Shown here piece after piece: positions 23,680 through 36,625 of a stretch of 64,000 nt of DNA. The position numbers and the translations under genes were made by a program. The notes beneath the pieces are model-generated. The model did not search any database and was not told the origin of the DNA. It saw nothing but the letters and a program-made list of their open reading frames with translations. The stretch's first letter is position 1. Each line of letters opens with the position of its first letter. Source of the DNA: Dromiciops gliroides. Its lineage: Eukaryota > Chordata > Mammalia > Microbiotheria > Microbiotheriidae. Location: contig NC_057861.1 in assembly GCF_019393635.1 (NCBI RefSeq), forward strand, positions 458,732,330 through 458,796,329, in the 5' to 3' direction.

Positions 23680-23910
23680 GATCTTTTATATGTAGTCCTT
23701 CAAACGTTTTAAATATTATCCACCTGAAAACTTCCCTTTTCCAAGCCAGACATCCCCCATTCTCTAACCACCTCTTAATTGTCATGGTTTCCAGACCACA
23801 AGTTAATATCACAATGCGTTGCTTAAAAAAAAAAAAAAGGGGGGGGGACATTCTGAAATGAACAAAATACTCCCAATGTGACCTTACCATTGCAGAGTAA
23901 ATAAAGAATT
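23680..23910 (-). mobile_element. CR1/L3 LINE 3' fragment
   Basis: Reversed wording such as 'ttaattgtcatggtttccag' and 'atactcccaatgtgacc'. Confidence 0.5.
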
Positions 23911-23954
23911 ATAATCTTCCTTCATCTAGGTACAACAAATTTCTATTATTATAG

Positions 23955-24090
23955 ACTAAGGCTACATTAGAGAGCAAGGATTGACCTTGGAGTCAGAAAT
24001 ACTTGGGTTCTGGTCCTGCCTCTTGACACAAATGACTTTCTAACCCTGGGCAGATTGCTTCAGTCTTTCAGTGCCCCAGGTAACTCTACA
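23955..24090 (+). mobile_element. MIR-type CORE-SINE
   Basis: 'ttggagtcagaaatacttgg' and 'ctaaccctgggcag' mark a diverged MIR close to the exon at 24414-24542. Confidence 0.6.
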
Positions 24091-24413
24091 AGACTGTAAA
24101 TTACAGAAAAGTTGCTAATATGCAATGAAGGAGAATTTCCATACCAGGAGTATTCTACATCCAAGATATCAAACGTCTAGACCCTCACTCTTACCTCCTA
24201 GTAGACTGCATTATCCTTTTTTTAAAAAACAGTTACATTAGACCGTTGGTCTGCAGTCAATTAAAAACATCTTGTAACTAGAAGCACTTTTCAGGCTGAA
24301 AACAATCATATAATATATGTTTATGTATTTTCCTCTTAGGTGATGATTAAAAAGGTGGTAGAAAAGATGTTAAATGGAAAAATGGTTGTAGTCGGGTAAC
24401 ATTGACGACATAC

Positions 24414-24542
24414 CTTGCTCCATTTTGCGGTGAAATTGTAACAGAGCTTGCAGAAGAAGAGCCAGTGGGCAAACGCAAAGTTTTAGTGCTTCAGTTGTAG
24501 CTTCTGGACCAAAGATGGCCAGTGATCATTTGAAATATCAGC
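24414..24542 (-). CDS. SKIC3: SKIC3 coding exon carrying two 1-nt frameshifts
   Basis: The acceptor is ttttcatag and the donor GTATGT. It enters in phase 0 and reads '[13 protein letters not shown]', then the frame shifts. The conserved continuation '[14 protein letters not shown]' and '[12 protein letters not shown]' lies in another frame, implying one missing base between 24503 and 24504. A second base is missing near 24419-24421, just after that methionine; without it the exon cannot join the next one in phase. Read as written, translation stops at TAA 24483-24485 and loses about 100 C-terminal residues. All other exons are intact, so I favour a local sequence or assembly error, but real inactivation is not excluded. 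Confidence 0.88.
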
Positions 24543-24744
24543 CTATGAAAATGTAAAAAAAGGAAAGATATTAATTTGAAATTCATTTCAGTATATCAGT
24601 TATATTAAAATAAATTATGACAAGAAAATGCATCATTATTCCATTTGGATTTCAGCAAGGGTCTATCATTTGGATAACCCTTTCTTCTTTTAAATATATA
24701 AAACTTAATTAGTCTTACTAGCTTGAAAACTACACATGACATAA

Positions 24745-25370
24745 ACAGATGCTGAGTGAAGTGAGCAGAACCGGGAGAACACTGTACACAGTAACAGCAA
24801 CATTGTGTGAAGATCAACTATGATAGACTTAGCTCTTTTTAGCAATACAATGATCCAAGACAATTCCATGATGGAAAATGCTCTCCACATCCAGAGAAAG
24901 AAGCATGGAGCCTGAATGTAGACTGAAACATACTATTTTCACTTTTGTGTGTGTGTTTGTTTTCCCTTCTATCTATTTCTTCTTTCACAACATGACTAAT
25001 GTGGAAATATGTTTAACACATTACACATGTATAACCTATATCAGACTACTTGCCATCTTGGTGAAAGGGGAGGGAAGGAAGGAAGGAAGGGAGAAAATTT
25101 TGGACTCAAAATCTTATAAAAAATGAATGTTAGGGGGCAGCTAGGTGGCGCAGTGGAAAGAGCACTGGCCCTGGAGTCAGGAGGACCTGAGTTTCAAATC
25201 CAACCTCAGTACACTTGATGCTTACTAGCTGTGGTGACCCTGGGCAAGTCACTTAACCCCAATTGCCTCATCCCCAGAGAGAGAGAGAGAGAGTAGAGAG
25301 AGAGCGCTTTCAACATTCATTTCTCTCTCTCTCTATCTTTACGTGTATTTGGAAAAAATAAAATACTATG
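24745..25370 (+). mobile_element. L1 3' end interrupted by a SINE
   Basis: A well-preserved marsupial L1 3' end: 'gtacacagtaacagcaac', 'ctctccacatccagagaaag', 'atgactaatgtggaaatatg', ending in AATAAAATACT near 25368. A SINE (25133-25276) and a GA tract (25277-25304) sit inside it. Confidence 0.8.
25133..25276 (+). mobile_element. WSINE1-type SINE inside an L1 3' end
   Basis: ggggcagctaggtggcgcag through 'ccaattgcctc', ending in a (GA)n tract instead of poly(A). Confidence 0.93.
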
Positions 25371-26075
25371 TACAAAAAATAAAACTACACATGAATTATA
25401 ATTCTAGGTATTAACTGGTAGATGTTTTCAAAGAGGATGAAGTAACAAACTACATTCTTAGCTGTCCTCTCAGCAGGAAAGTAATGACATATGATTTAAT
25501 AAAGAAAATGTGTACCCAAATGTTTACATAGCTTCTCTTTTAGAATAATATCACTAAGTAAGAGGCATTAATTAAGCTTTAATTTTCTAGGGGAAAAGCC
25601 AACATGTGTATTTTCATATAGGTGACTATGTTTGTACACATCTCAACAGAAAATACATACTTTAGTGTTGCTACATTATTTCATGCCTCAGGAAAAAGTA
25701 TCCATTTCCAAAGGGAAATAATAAAAGAGAAAATGATGGCTATCCCCGTGAAATAAGTTTAAGAAAAAGACTTACAGAATCTTTCATAATATTCCTGAAA
25801 CTATGATCAAGATTCTAAGAGCATTGATTTCTGAGTGTTTTAATGGAATAGAAATAACACTGGTTTCAAACATTAAATTGCAATCAAAATAGAAAAGGAA
25901 GTTAGACCAATCAAATCCAGATACAGTTCACCCATTAGTAATTTGGGTGCTGATTTAAGAGAAAACTATTTAATTTAATCTAAAAGTAGAAAATGAATGG
26001 AGGTCATGGAGAGTTTGCTCTAAAGTGGGGGTCAAATGATACATTCCAAAACATCTAGTCAAAAAGTCACAACAA

Positions 26076-26220
26076 GGGCAGCTAGGTGGCACAGTGGATG
26101 AGAGCACTGGCCCTGGAGTCAGGAGTGCTGAGTTCAAATCCGGCCTCAGACACTTAACACTTACTAGCTGTGTGACCCTGGGCAAGTCACTTAACCCCAA
26201 TTGCCTCACTAAAAAAAAAA
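26076..26220 (+). mobile_element. WSINE1-type SINE with 14-bp target duplication
   Basis: Flanks aaaagtcacaacaa at 26062-26075 and 26221-26234. A reversed MIR-type element follows directly at 26255-26415. Confidence 0.94.
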
Positions 26221-26254
26221 AAAAGTCACAACAAAACCCGAAGGAGGCAGGTGC

Positions 26255-26415
26255 TATTATTATCCCATTTTACAATTGAGAAAACTGAGGCAAACAGAGG
26301 TTAAGTGACTTGGCGGTAGGTCATATAGCTATTAAATGTCTGAGGCACAGTTGAACCCATATTTTCCTGACACCAGCTCCAAGGCTCTATCCACTGTGCA
26401 ACCTAGCTGCCCTTA
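26255..26415 (-). mobile_element. MIR-type CORE-SINE
   Basis: 'cccattttacaattgagaaa' then 'aggttaagtgacttgg' and 'ctatccactgtgcaacctag'. Confidence 0.75.
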
Positions 26416-26739
26416 GTATTTTATTCTGATTCTAGACTGTAAACTCTATGAGAGAAAGGCCAATGTTTTAGCTAAACCTAGCACAGGACCTCTGCATATA
26501 GCAGAGAACTTTGTTTGCTAAATAAAAACAGGCTATCATTAGGCCCATACTTGAAGCCCTTGCGGCTATATAGGATTAGCACAACTATATTTTTCTGATG
26601 ACCTTTGAGAATCCAAGTTCATGCCCAAGTCATTAGACATCAGAGTGTAAAGGTGATCCTTTCATAGAGGGAAATGCCATTTAAGTGAAAAGATATTTCT
26701 AACAAGCCACTGGCACCAATAGGATTAACTGTTATTAGG

Positions 26740-26945
26740 AAACACAGTGATAATACAAAGAGCACTTACCTGGGAGTCAAGAAACATAGTTAAGCCCAGC
26801 TCCAGCCACTCACTCTGCTGAGAGAACCTGGACATGTCATTTTACCCCCTGTACCTCTCTGTCCTTATCTAGAAAAATGCTAGGGGGTAAGAGTAGATCC
26901 TTAAGTCCCTTCCCAGTACTAACATTAAGGGAAGTGACAAATTAA
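26740..26945 (+). mobile_element. MIR-type CORE-SINE
   Basis: 'cacttacctgggagtcaaga' and 'cctggacatgtcatttta' mark a diverged copy in the forward direction. Confidence 0.6.
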
Positions 26946-27376
26946 CAAGGCATTCTGAATGAAAATGGCAATCTGAACTATTAATGACAAGCTTTTGATT
27001 AGTTCTAATGCATACCATCATCACAAAATATTAGTAGTTTTTTTTGCTAAAGTTCAGTCAGACACTTAAAAACAAAATTGTGGTCTTTAATTTTTCTCCC
27101 TGCTCATGTAGTTACAAGTCTAAAATGACACGATGTTTTTTTAAAAAGCCAAAACTGAAGAGAGAATAATATAGGAACTTTCAGAATATATTTATGTTGA
27201 GAGGCTATCATCAATTCAATTTAACAATCCAATCCAATGCAATAAATATATGTGAAAGGCTCCTAGGTGCTAGAGATAAAAAAGACAAAATGAAAAAACA
27301 GGCCTTGCCTTCAAGCTTGTGTACTATTGGGAAACAGAATAAATTGTTCATTATAATAATTACAAAAGGATCTTAC

Positions 27377-27529
27377 CATGCAAACTTCCAGGGCAAGTAA
27401 TGCCAGTCTCAGTAGACTTGACAGTTTTCCATTCCAATTACCCTGCTGGGATGCCACCTGAAGACTCTTTCTGTAGCACATCTCTGCAGCACCCATCATT
27501 CCCTGAGACTGGTACACCTGTGCTAACCA
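27377..27529 (-). CDS. SKIC3: SKIC3 coding exon (153 nt, TPR)
   Basis: The acceptor is tttcctctag and the donor GTAAGA. Fifty-one whole codons in phase 0. The peptide includes '[20 protein letters not shown]', a canonical TPR (W4, L7, A8, Y11, G15, A20, Y24 pattern), then '[14 protein letters not shown]'. This is the clearest single TPR in the window. Confidence 0.96.
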
Positions 27530-28786
27530 CTAGAGGAAAGGGAGAGAGCAGGAGGTTTTAGTTATTTATACCAATCAAATACCAGTATGTTCCCATTTCT
27601 GGTAGTAAATTTAGTAAACAATGGTTCCCTGCCATCAACAATTTCATTACACCTTTGGAGTAGCTCGATTTTATTAAATGATAGATTTTATTGATACTGC
27701 AAGCACAACACAGGCCTAGAGAATAGCAGATTCTTTACTCAATTTCGCAAATTCACATTCTACTTTGGCTCTCCTTACTCTGAAGTTGGGGGAAGGGGGT
27801 CTTCTGAAATTTTAAGTCAGCTATAAAGAAAACAATAAAAAGAGCTCATCTACTGCAGTATCTGATCATCAATTACAAAACATTAAGAAAACCTATTGAG
27901 AGCATCACACTGACTCTATAATTAAAGTAAACAATACCTTTGACATTTTTCAAGCAAAGATTATATCAAAAAGAGCCTATTAGATTTAACTTTAATAATA
28001 CAGTTTTAACACTGTTTCAGTGATACTATAAGCAAGCAAAAGTTAAAGATTGGAATGAAAGTGTAAAAAAATCTGCAAGCAAATAAAAAAATCTGTATCA
28101 AAATCCCCTAAATATTTCTGATGTTTGGAAAAAAAGGACAAATAACAAGAACAATAATTACTTTCTTTTGGTTAAATTAACTACAACAAAGTTTTAAGCA
28201 AATTCAGTTTAGTCTGAAGTATCAATTAATATATAGTGAAATATATAGCTTAATAGTTAAATGTACTTTAACAAATAACATAATAATAATTGATGTTCAT
28301 ATAGCACTTTAAAGTCTACAAAGTACCTTAAACATGTTTGACCTTCACACAATCCTGGATTATTATACACTTTCCCCATGCTTAGCAACCAGAGCTATCT
28401 CAAAACGGAAATAATAAAGGAGATACCTTTAAAAGCATTAATATCACCCAGTAAGATAATTACCTAAACTTATATGGTTGCTAAAGAAGGTGCCAAGAGT
28501 ACTTTCACTACTAATAATTGAATACTTTTAAACTGCTTACAATGAGTTTAGCCTAGAATTAAACAAGAGGAAGAGAACAGACTGGAATGCCTTTAAGAAA
28601 TTGCAAAGTTCTTTTAATAACCCCAAACTTTTTTCGGAAACAAAGGCCTTTCTTTTTAATCCCATCATTCTATCAGTGCAATCATATGGCTGAGATATGG
28701 AACATAATAGTCTCCAAAGAACTGAAAATAAGTATTGCACATAAGGCAACAGAGAAGTACAGGTGGGCCAAAAGTCATGATGTTTT

Positions 28787-28937
28787 GTTTTGTTTTGTTT
28801 TTCCCAGGGCAACAGGGGTTAAGTGACTTGCCCAGGGTCACACAGCTAGCAAGTGTCAGGTGTCTGAGGCCAGATTTGAACTCAGGTCTTCCTGATCCAG
28901 GGCCTGTGCTTTATCCACTGTGCCACCTAGCTGTCCC
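28787..28937 (-). mobile_element. WSINE1-type SINE with 15-bp target duplication
   Basis: Flanks aagtcatgatgtttt (28772-28786) and aagtgatgatgtttt (28938-28952). Its tail is (TTTTG)n. Confidence 0.94.
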
Positions 28938-29842
28938 AAGTGATGATGTTTTAATAACTTTTTGAAAAGTATTTTGTATTTTTTGCCATTTACCAGATTT
29001 GATTTCTCACACATAATGTAGATTAATGTTCTATATATACCATATATAGGATTATGGTATTTTAAATTAAAAACAAAAAATAGTTATTAAATATTGAAGC
29101 CCCTTTGTGATTTTTGGCCCACTCGGCACAACACCTAACAAATAATGAAGTCTGAAGAAGCCAGAGAATAAAAAGATGTCATTAGCATGATTCCGTATGA
29201 AGATAGGCTGATCATATGGCAAGGATGAGAGCTAACTGATGGATGAGCAGTCCAAATGCTCTTCTGGTATCCTCATAAAATCAGAAGAAAGTTTCTCTTG
29301 GGATGACTTTCCCTGTAGAATTTTAGTTCATGGGATCCTACCTTTGCTTCTTCTGAATCTTTTGAAAAGTGCTCTTCTCTAAATCTAGGGTTCATCATCA
29401 GACTACATCTAACTTTCTTTATCACAAATTTTAAATTGGAATGGGTCACTTGCCCCTAAATAGCAATCACTGCCATCTTAGCAACCAGTTCCTCCTTGTT
29501 GGTAAAAAATTTTCCCTTAAGATAAGTCAAGAAATTCTGCCTTTGGCAGAAATAGAAAATTCCAATAGACATGTGAATAACTTACGTTCCATATAACTAC
29601 TATATCATATCTCTGTGCCAGACTATAACCATTTCCACAACGCTTGTTCTATGTCACATGAAATGAACTCCAATGGCAAAAATGTTTCTATTTCTGAATT
29701 CACTGATCTTCACCCAAATGTTTTCTACCATGTTTCCTCCCACTCTTGGATTTCTTAACCCTTTTGGTGGGGCTGAAATTAAGACTTACCTGATACTTCT
29801 ACTTTTTTCAGCTGTTCTTATGACTTTTAGAAATTGAAAGAT

Positions 29843-29995
29843 AGGAGCAGCTAGGTGGCGCAGTGGATAGAGCACCGGCCCTGGAGTCAGGAGTACCTGA
29901 GTTCAAATCCGGTCTCAGACACTTAATACTTACTAGCTGTGTGACCCTGGGCAAGTCATTTAACCCCAAATGCCTCCCCCCCCCCCAAAAAAAAA
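29843..29995 (+). mobile_element. WSINE1-type SINE with 14-bp target duplication
   Basis: Flanks agaaattgaaagat at 29829-29842 and 29996-30009 are identical; the tail is C-run then A-run. Confidence 0.95.
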
Positions 29996-30486
29996 AGAAA
30001 TTGAAAGATTGCCATAGCAACCTGTAGGGCTCTGAATGGATTTAGCAACAGTATAGTTAAAAAGTCACATGGAAATAGCACTATCTATTGGGAAGATATA
30101 CTTACATATGCAGTGCATTCTATAGGACAATCACTCATTAAAAAGTGAGCAAGTTTTAGAGTCACAAAACATAAAACAACTGACCTGGAAAGGGAGGTCA
30201 AGTATTAACTAATCTAACCTTTTAATTATATATTTAAAAAAAAACACACATACACAAAGAAATCCAGAGAGGCAAAGTACTCAAATAGTGACAGAGCTAG
30301 AATGAGAACCAACTTCTTTAATCTTCTGGCTTCAATTTTTTTTCCTTTATTTTAGCATTAGACCATACAGTAAGTTTAAGTGACTTGACAAAGTTAATTA
30401 AGAATGTAATACCCCTTTAATCTTACCACTTTCTTAGGTATTCTAAGATGTCTAATTAAAGCCAGAAAAAAGAGAAAATAATTTAC

Positions 30487-30645
30487 CTGCCAAGCTGAAA
30501 AAGATGTTGAATTGGACACAACTGTTTTTTGCAGCTCTTCCAGGACAGCATCTGGAAGATGTTTCTGCACCTGCAGTAGAGGTTTACACTGAATTTGCCT
30601 TAAAAGCAGGAATACTGCTGGTTGGTCATGGTTACTTTTTAAATG
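30487..30645 (-). CDS. SKIC3: SKIC3 coding exon (159 nt)
   Basis: The acceptor is cttttttag and the donor GTAAAT. Fifty-three whole codons, phase 0 on both sides. The peptide includes '[20 protein letters not shown]', '[17 protein letters not shown]' and 'SFSAWQ'. The final tryptophan-glutamine joins the next exon's '[10 protein letters not shown]' to make a TPR helix A. Confidence 0.95.
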
Positions 30646-33568
30646 CTAAAAAAGAAAAATAAATAAATAAAACCAAAATCAGAAGGACATTGAACAACTT
30701 CTTAAATTCCAAATAGAAAAAGAAAATCATTAAGCTACTTTCCCAAGTAAGGAAAAAATTCTGAAAGAATGTAGTTTAGTGAATAAAATAATGGAAGTAT
30801 ATTCATTCTTTAAAAGTAAGCCATTAAATCTGCTATAGTATGGTTAATATAGAAACTTCAGACATAATACAGAACATACCATCTAATTTACTACTTGCTA
30901 GTCAAATTAATCTATATTTTTTAGTCACTCACCCTGAAATACAAATTCTAACCCCAAATATCGAATTACATATTTCATGTATGAAGATGACAAAAACGAT
31001 ACAGACATCAGCTATATTTTCAACAGTGGCAATGGATTTGTATTGACTTTGGATTTCCTTGTAAAAGCACATATGGATGGTATCCAGCTTATAAATAAAT
31101 GCCTGGCATAAAGTCCATACATTCAAAAAGCCTGCATCTCATTCTTCCAGCTCAGGAAGAAAGGAGGGAAAAAAACGACAAAAATTTTTTTTTAATTAGG
31201 GAGGATAAAAAAAAAAGCTTTGGAGCATCTATCTATGGGTTTAGTACTGCAGAAAGAAAAGAAATTTTAAGAAGAAACAAACACCGCTTAACCTAACTCC
31301 CAAGAAAGGCCTGGCCTCCATAAATGGTTCTTGCCCTAAAATATCTTTCTCCAAACAATCTAAAATTTTTCACTTTTTTGTTCCACTGTCTGAAATCCCA
31401 CCAAAATAAAAAGATTTGATGGGTCATTTTAAATAATACAAACACTGCTAGAAGAATAAGAAGGCGCCATCAGTCCTTAGTGTGAATTGGTTCGACTAGG
31501 CACTGGAGTATTAAAAGAGAAAAAAAGAGGGAAAGATGGTGGTCTTCTTAATGACCTATTGTAAGTGAATAAAAATAGTAACAGTTGATATTTACATAAT
31601 GTTTTGGGTTTAGAAAAGTACTTATATATTATGTTTGATTTGATATAAATAAAAACCTTGTGAGGTTGAACTACATTACTTATTCCCATTATACAGATAA
31701 GCAAATTAGAATTCAGGGAGTTGAAGTGACTTATGCCTTACTGGGCAACTAGTGAGGGTCAAAGGCATAATTAAAGCCCAGGGTCACCTACACTGAGTGT
31801 CCTTCCCATTCCATTTAGGAAGGAGAAGGTAGGTAGATAATTTTGGGGGAGGAGGGGCATATAGGGGGGATAATTCTGAAGTATCAACTGAGCAGGATGT
31901 TCGCATTAGAAGCTTAAGGCAGTACAGAATATAGTAAACAAGAAAGGGTCAACATCAAAGACAACTATCCAATTTCTGGGTGAACCCAGAAAATGTTGGA
32001 ATACATTCCTTGTCCTTTCCCTTCCTCTTTCTTCCTCTCCATACCACAGACACCCCTGTTCCTAGCACGGAAGGATAGTTGACTACTGTACTTCAGCTGT
32101 ATTATGAGGTATATAAGCTTGGAAACCTACTGACCATTTATAATACTGCTTTAATGGAAAAAAAAAGATTCTAAGTTCCAACAATCAATTAAGTACATGA
32201 ACTTTTGGAACATCAGGCTAATAACCAAGTCTATCTGATGATCATATTAAATTTGAATAAAATTAATAATCTTACATGGGTTTCAAACTCATAATCTTAG
32301 TCTCATTAGTTTTGATTTTAACCCACTAACATCAAAGTATGAAAATTTAACTCAAGTTGAAAAATAGTTAAGGAATAATTTTGGTTAGAAAAAAAAAAAT
32401 TATCCCATTCTTACCAAGTAACTGACAATTACAAAAGCTTCAGGTAATCCTGAAAAATTGTAATTTTCAAACTGTTCCTTCATTTTTCTAACATAACTAA
32501 ATTTGACTTAACACTTTGATTTATGACCTCAGCTAAGCTCTAGAAAAATAGTCAGGAGGTAAAAAGCTAAACTAACTATAAAAGGAAAAATGTAACTAAA
32601 AACCACCCTACCATAATGGAACATACTATATTACTAAATTATTTTTCTTTAAGCAGCTCTTTTTCCCTTTCTTCCCATCAGAGGGGAGATTCAAAGTTAG
32701 CAAAAATGAATGTCAAGAATCAAGAAGTATAAAAATGATACATTTTCTTCACCCTCTTACACTACTTCTTCCTGTTCTAACATGAGATTTTAAGATTCTA
32801 ATGACAAGAACACATCAATTATCCTTTATTAGAGTCAATAGTGTAATAGTAAAGCTTTGATAAAATTTTGCCAGTCTAGAAATGCTTTGCATACTGTCCT
32901 GGTGGTATTCTGTGTCTATGACCCAAGCTGTGTGTTCTAGATAGTGTGGAAAAGCTTTGATCGAAGGTTAGATAGCAAGATATTCATTTCATGGCTACAG
33001 AAATCCTAAAGTGGTTCATTATTAGGAAGAGTGGCAATCTGTGTTGGGCATGAGAGTGAGTACACAGATCACTCAACCCATCTATTAGAATTAAGCACTT
33101 GTGAGTAGATGTATGAATGGGGTAAAGTAAAAAGGTTAAAGTTTTTACAAACAGAACCTAACATTACAATTATCTCAAAAAATCCTTTTTCATCCCCAGA
33201 AGCTTAAGTAACTTTCTCAAAGTCTTTAGGTGCTATCTCAGCTAACAAGGGAGGGGCCAAGATCACAAAGGAATCCATTAACATAGCAAATGACATAGTG
33301 TGGGGAAGCCATCAAAAGTAAAAATATTGTCTTGTTCACTGTGCTAGGGAGATACTAATGAGACCTTCCTTCTTAATGGCAGAGTACCCCTGATTTCAAA
33401 ATCTTTTCCAAATGGTCTCTAGACCCCCCAGTGCAGTGTCCTTACCACCGTACCATATTTCCTCCACTGAGGTTTTATTCTAAAAGTAGAAACAATACTT
33501 ATAGAGTATGCTCTTCTCCAAGTATTTCAAGTGTTGAGAAATCATTTCGTTTTAGCCTATCACAGTAC
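30646..33568. other. SKIC3 intron, mostly unique sequence
   Basis: AT-rich intron with a reversed MIR-type element at about 31585-31800 ('cattatacagataagcaaat'). Nothing else was recognised. Confidence 0.5.
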
Positions 33569-33690
33569 CTTAGTGCAGAGGGCCTCAGCTTCTGAAATTT
33601 TCCCTTTTTCTATTAAACCGGTGAGAGCTTGACAAAGAGACCACTTTTCAATACTCTGAATGAAGCTTTCAGGAAGGTCTTTTTCTTTGA
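33569..33690 (-). CDS. SKIC3: SKIC3 coding exon (122 nt)
   Basis: The acceptor is tttatttacag and the donor GTACTG, a weak donor at +4 to +6. Two bases and 40 codons. The peptide runs 'KEKDLPESFIQSIEKWSLCQ' then 'LTGLIEKGKISEAEALCTK', ending on a codon boundary. The EKGKISEAEALC part fits TPR helix B. Confidence 0.94.
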
Positions 33691-36496
33691 CTGTAAATAA
33701 AAACATGTTTATTTTTCTTTTCAATTTTAACTTATGTTTATGCAAAATTAATAAGCTGCTAAAACTTATCCAATATTATCAATATGGAAATGTAATAATA
33801 GGGAAGAATACTTCCTGCCCCAAAAATGAGAGCCCTTACAGTCAAAAGCTAAGAATGTCAAAGGTTTGGGAATGCCATATGTGGTTGGAAGGCAACAACA
33901 GTGCAGACCTGAACATACAACAAAGCCCTACTCAATAATTCTCACCTAAGATACTTGAATGCCTTTCTATTTGGATAACTGATTCAGGAAATGCCTGTAC
34001 AACTGACTGAATCCAGACTCATCCTATGGCCATCCTTGCTGATAAAGCAAAAAATAATTTCATGGTGTGATTCTCTTTGGTCTCTAATTTCTAACACCCT
34101 AGAAAGCTAAGGAGTAAACAGATGTTAAATACTATCAGAGAGACTCCCTAAAAAATAAGTGAGAATAAGAAACATCTTATATTTAAATTACCTTAAGTTT
34201 GAAAAATGCCTGTGATATCAAAGTCTCACACAAATTTATATGATACTTGACAAATAAGGATTTGGGGTCTACCCTATACTATCTGTACCTTTTACATAAA
34301 ACTACATCATAGTTTCTACCTAATTATACTAGGAACTGCAGAATCCATAATCAATCTGAAAGGAAATACAGTTGAATAGTGAAAAACTACCCATCCCCAC
34401 CCTACCCCAGCAGAGCGGAAGTTCCTTTAGGACAGGGGTTGTTTCATTTTTGTCTGAATCCCCAGGGTCTACCATGATGCCTGAAACACAGTAAGGATTT
34501 AAACATATGTTGAAGTGAACTGCATTAAAATAGCTTTAAGATCTTGATGGAGGGCCAGTGAGACAACTAGAGTGACTGAATATCTGATGCTAGCCCCGGC
34601 ACCAAAGGAGTTCTTCCAGTTCCTATTTTTTAACTTAACTGGACTCATCATCACTGGGGTTTACACGCTCTAGACTGAAGCATTTGACTCCCTTCACCTA
34701 CCCAGGATAAAACTTCACTTTCAATAAAAGCACTGCTAGATCAATTCGGGTGGGTGTAACTCTTTTTTTAATCCCCCAACCCACCACAGGTTTCTATTCT
34801 GATACTATGCTACTCCTGTATCTTCTTCTTAATCCTTTCCTAATCCAGTGTACTGAATACCTGCCTAAGAATACCAAAGGATTAAAGCACTGGATAATAC
34901 TTTGTCCCTCTGATGGTTAAAGAAATAGCCAAGAAGGAAGATCTTAAACCACTAATCTGGAAAGGGTCATTAGAGTAAAGAGCAGACCAGATTCATATTA
35001 CATTACAACAGGGACTTGTATATAGAACATAAATCTGAAAAGGCTTCATGATTTCATCAGTATGGGGAACTCTTGGTATAGAAACTTCCTCTACCAAGAG
35101 ACTAAAATATGTAGATGACTTAATAGGTAAATCCTAGGGAGTTACCTGAGACACAAGGAGGTTAGGTGACTTGTGAAGGATGAAACAGCTAATAAGTGCC
35201 ACAAATAGGATCTGAACTCAGGTCTCTCTGAATTAAAAAGCCACAGTGTTCTATCCACTACAAGACAGCTGTACTGGCTCCACCTTTCTTGCATATAATA
35301 AGGTTTGAGTCCCTGTTCACTGATTAATACTGAATTGCTAAGGGTTTCCAGTATATATTTGAGAACTCAAGACATCTCTAAAAATTTCATTTGAAAACCA
35401 GCAAACTGAGTTGTTAGGACCCCATAATAAATGGTAAAAATTCTTTAGTGTAATGTAAGTAATCATAAGGGTGAGGAAAAAAATATCAAAGTTCCAGTAT
35501 TAAAGACACTTAAAGCAAAAAATAAAAATAAAAAAGACACTTAAAGCTATGTTGTACTAAAGTAGATATCCAATTTTTTAAATAAAAATTTTAATTATCA
35601 AATTTAATCAAAATTTATCAAATACAACAAAACCAAAAAAACCCAACAACCATATTACTTATTTTTGGTAATTCTGAATTCAATTCTGCATTTGGCTCTT
35701 TGTTTTGTCAAGTGTTACAATTGTCTCTAAAGACAGACATTGTAAGTGCCATTAAGGGCGCTATCTGCAATCAGCTGGCTATCACTGATAGCCAAAAAGA
35801 AATAGAAAATGACAGAAGGTTGACACTGACAAATAAATTACAGATCACCTAGGGATAAAAGAAAAACTACTGCTGAATTAAATAACAGAGTAATTCATTT
35901 CCAATGCTAAAAGAGAGTTTATAAATACAAAACAACACAAACAAAAATAAGTTTCTATCATGAGTATCAGACTGAAGGATTCAAAATATCAAAACAAGAA
36001 GAAAAGCAAAAGACATTTGCTGTTTCTGCCACTTAAGAATTTCACCCCAGCACATTATTAACTATATCTGTTTTAGATCAACTAGATAAAAACTCCAAAG
36101 ATGTTCAAAAACCCTATGTTTGGACATGGATCCACCTGTTTGTTGCTAATAGTTTCTTCTTTTTTTAATCCTGATATCTAAATAATTTTGCTAACTTATA
36201 CAACCCAAAACAAGACCTGTCAAACTACTAAAACACTTATTTAGGCCATATTATCGTGGATAGAATAAATTTGTTTCCTAACATAGGTAGAGGCTGTTTG
36301 GTTCTTTTTAAGTTTAAAGACAGAACGTCCAACAACTATTATTAACTAAAACTCTTTAAGAAATTAATTTTACATAATAGAAATATTCCAAAATAAACAT
36401 TTATTTCTTTATACTTAAAATACCTAAAGAGACTGAATAAAGTTCAATCTATAAGTTTTTTAACTAAAAAGTTTTTTTAAAAGTTTTTTCACTTAC
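33691..36496. other. SKIC3 intron, mostly unique sequence
   Basis: AT-rich with a diverged reversed CORE-SINE remnant at about 35140-35275 ('gttaggtgacttgtgaagg'). No other repeat or ORF recognised. Confidence 0.5.
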
Positions 36497-36625
36497 CTGT
36501 AGCAGAAATAGTGGTTAACAGTGCTATGTCTAGCTCTGTCCTCTTTGGCTGCGTGTTATTTAAGAGAGCCAATGTATTGTCAGCATAACAGGCTGCCATA
36601 AGCCCTGCCCAGACTGCAGGATCAT
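36497..36625 (-). CDS. SKIC3: SKIC3 coding exon (129 nt)
   Basis: The acceptor is tctgtttttag and the donor GTAAGT. Two bases, 42 codons and one base. The peptide '[20 protein letters not shown]' opens a TPR helix; 'NNTQPKR' and '[12 protein letters not shown]' follow. DPAVWAGL parallels [11 protein letters not shown] two exons upstream, showing the internal repeat of the scaffold. Confidence 0.95.
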
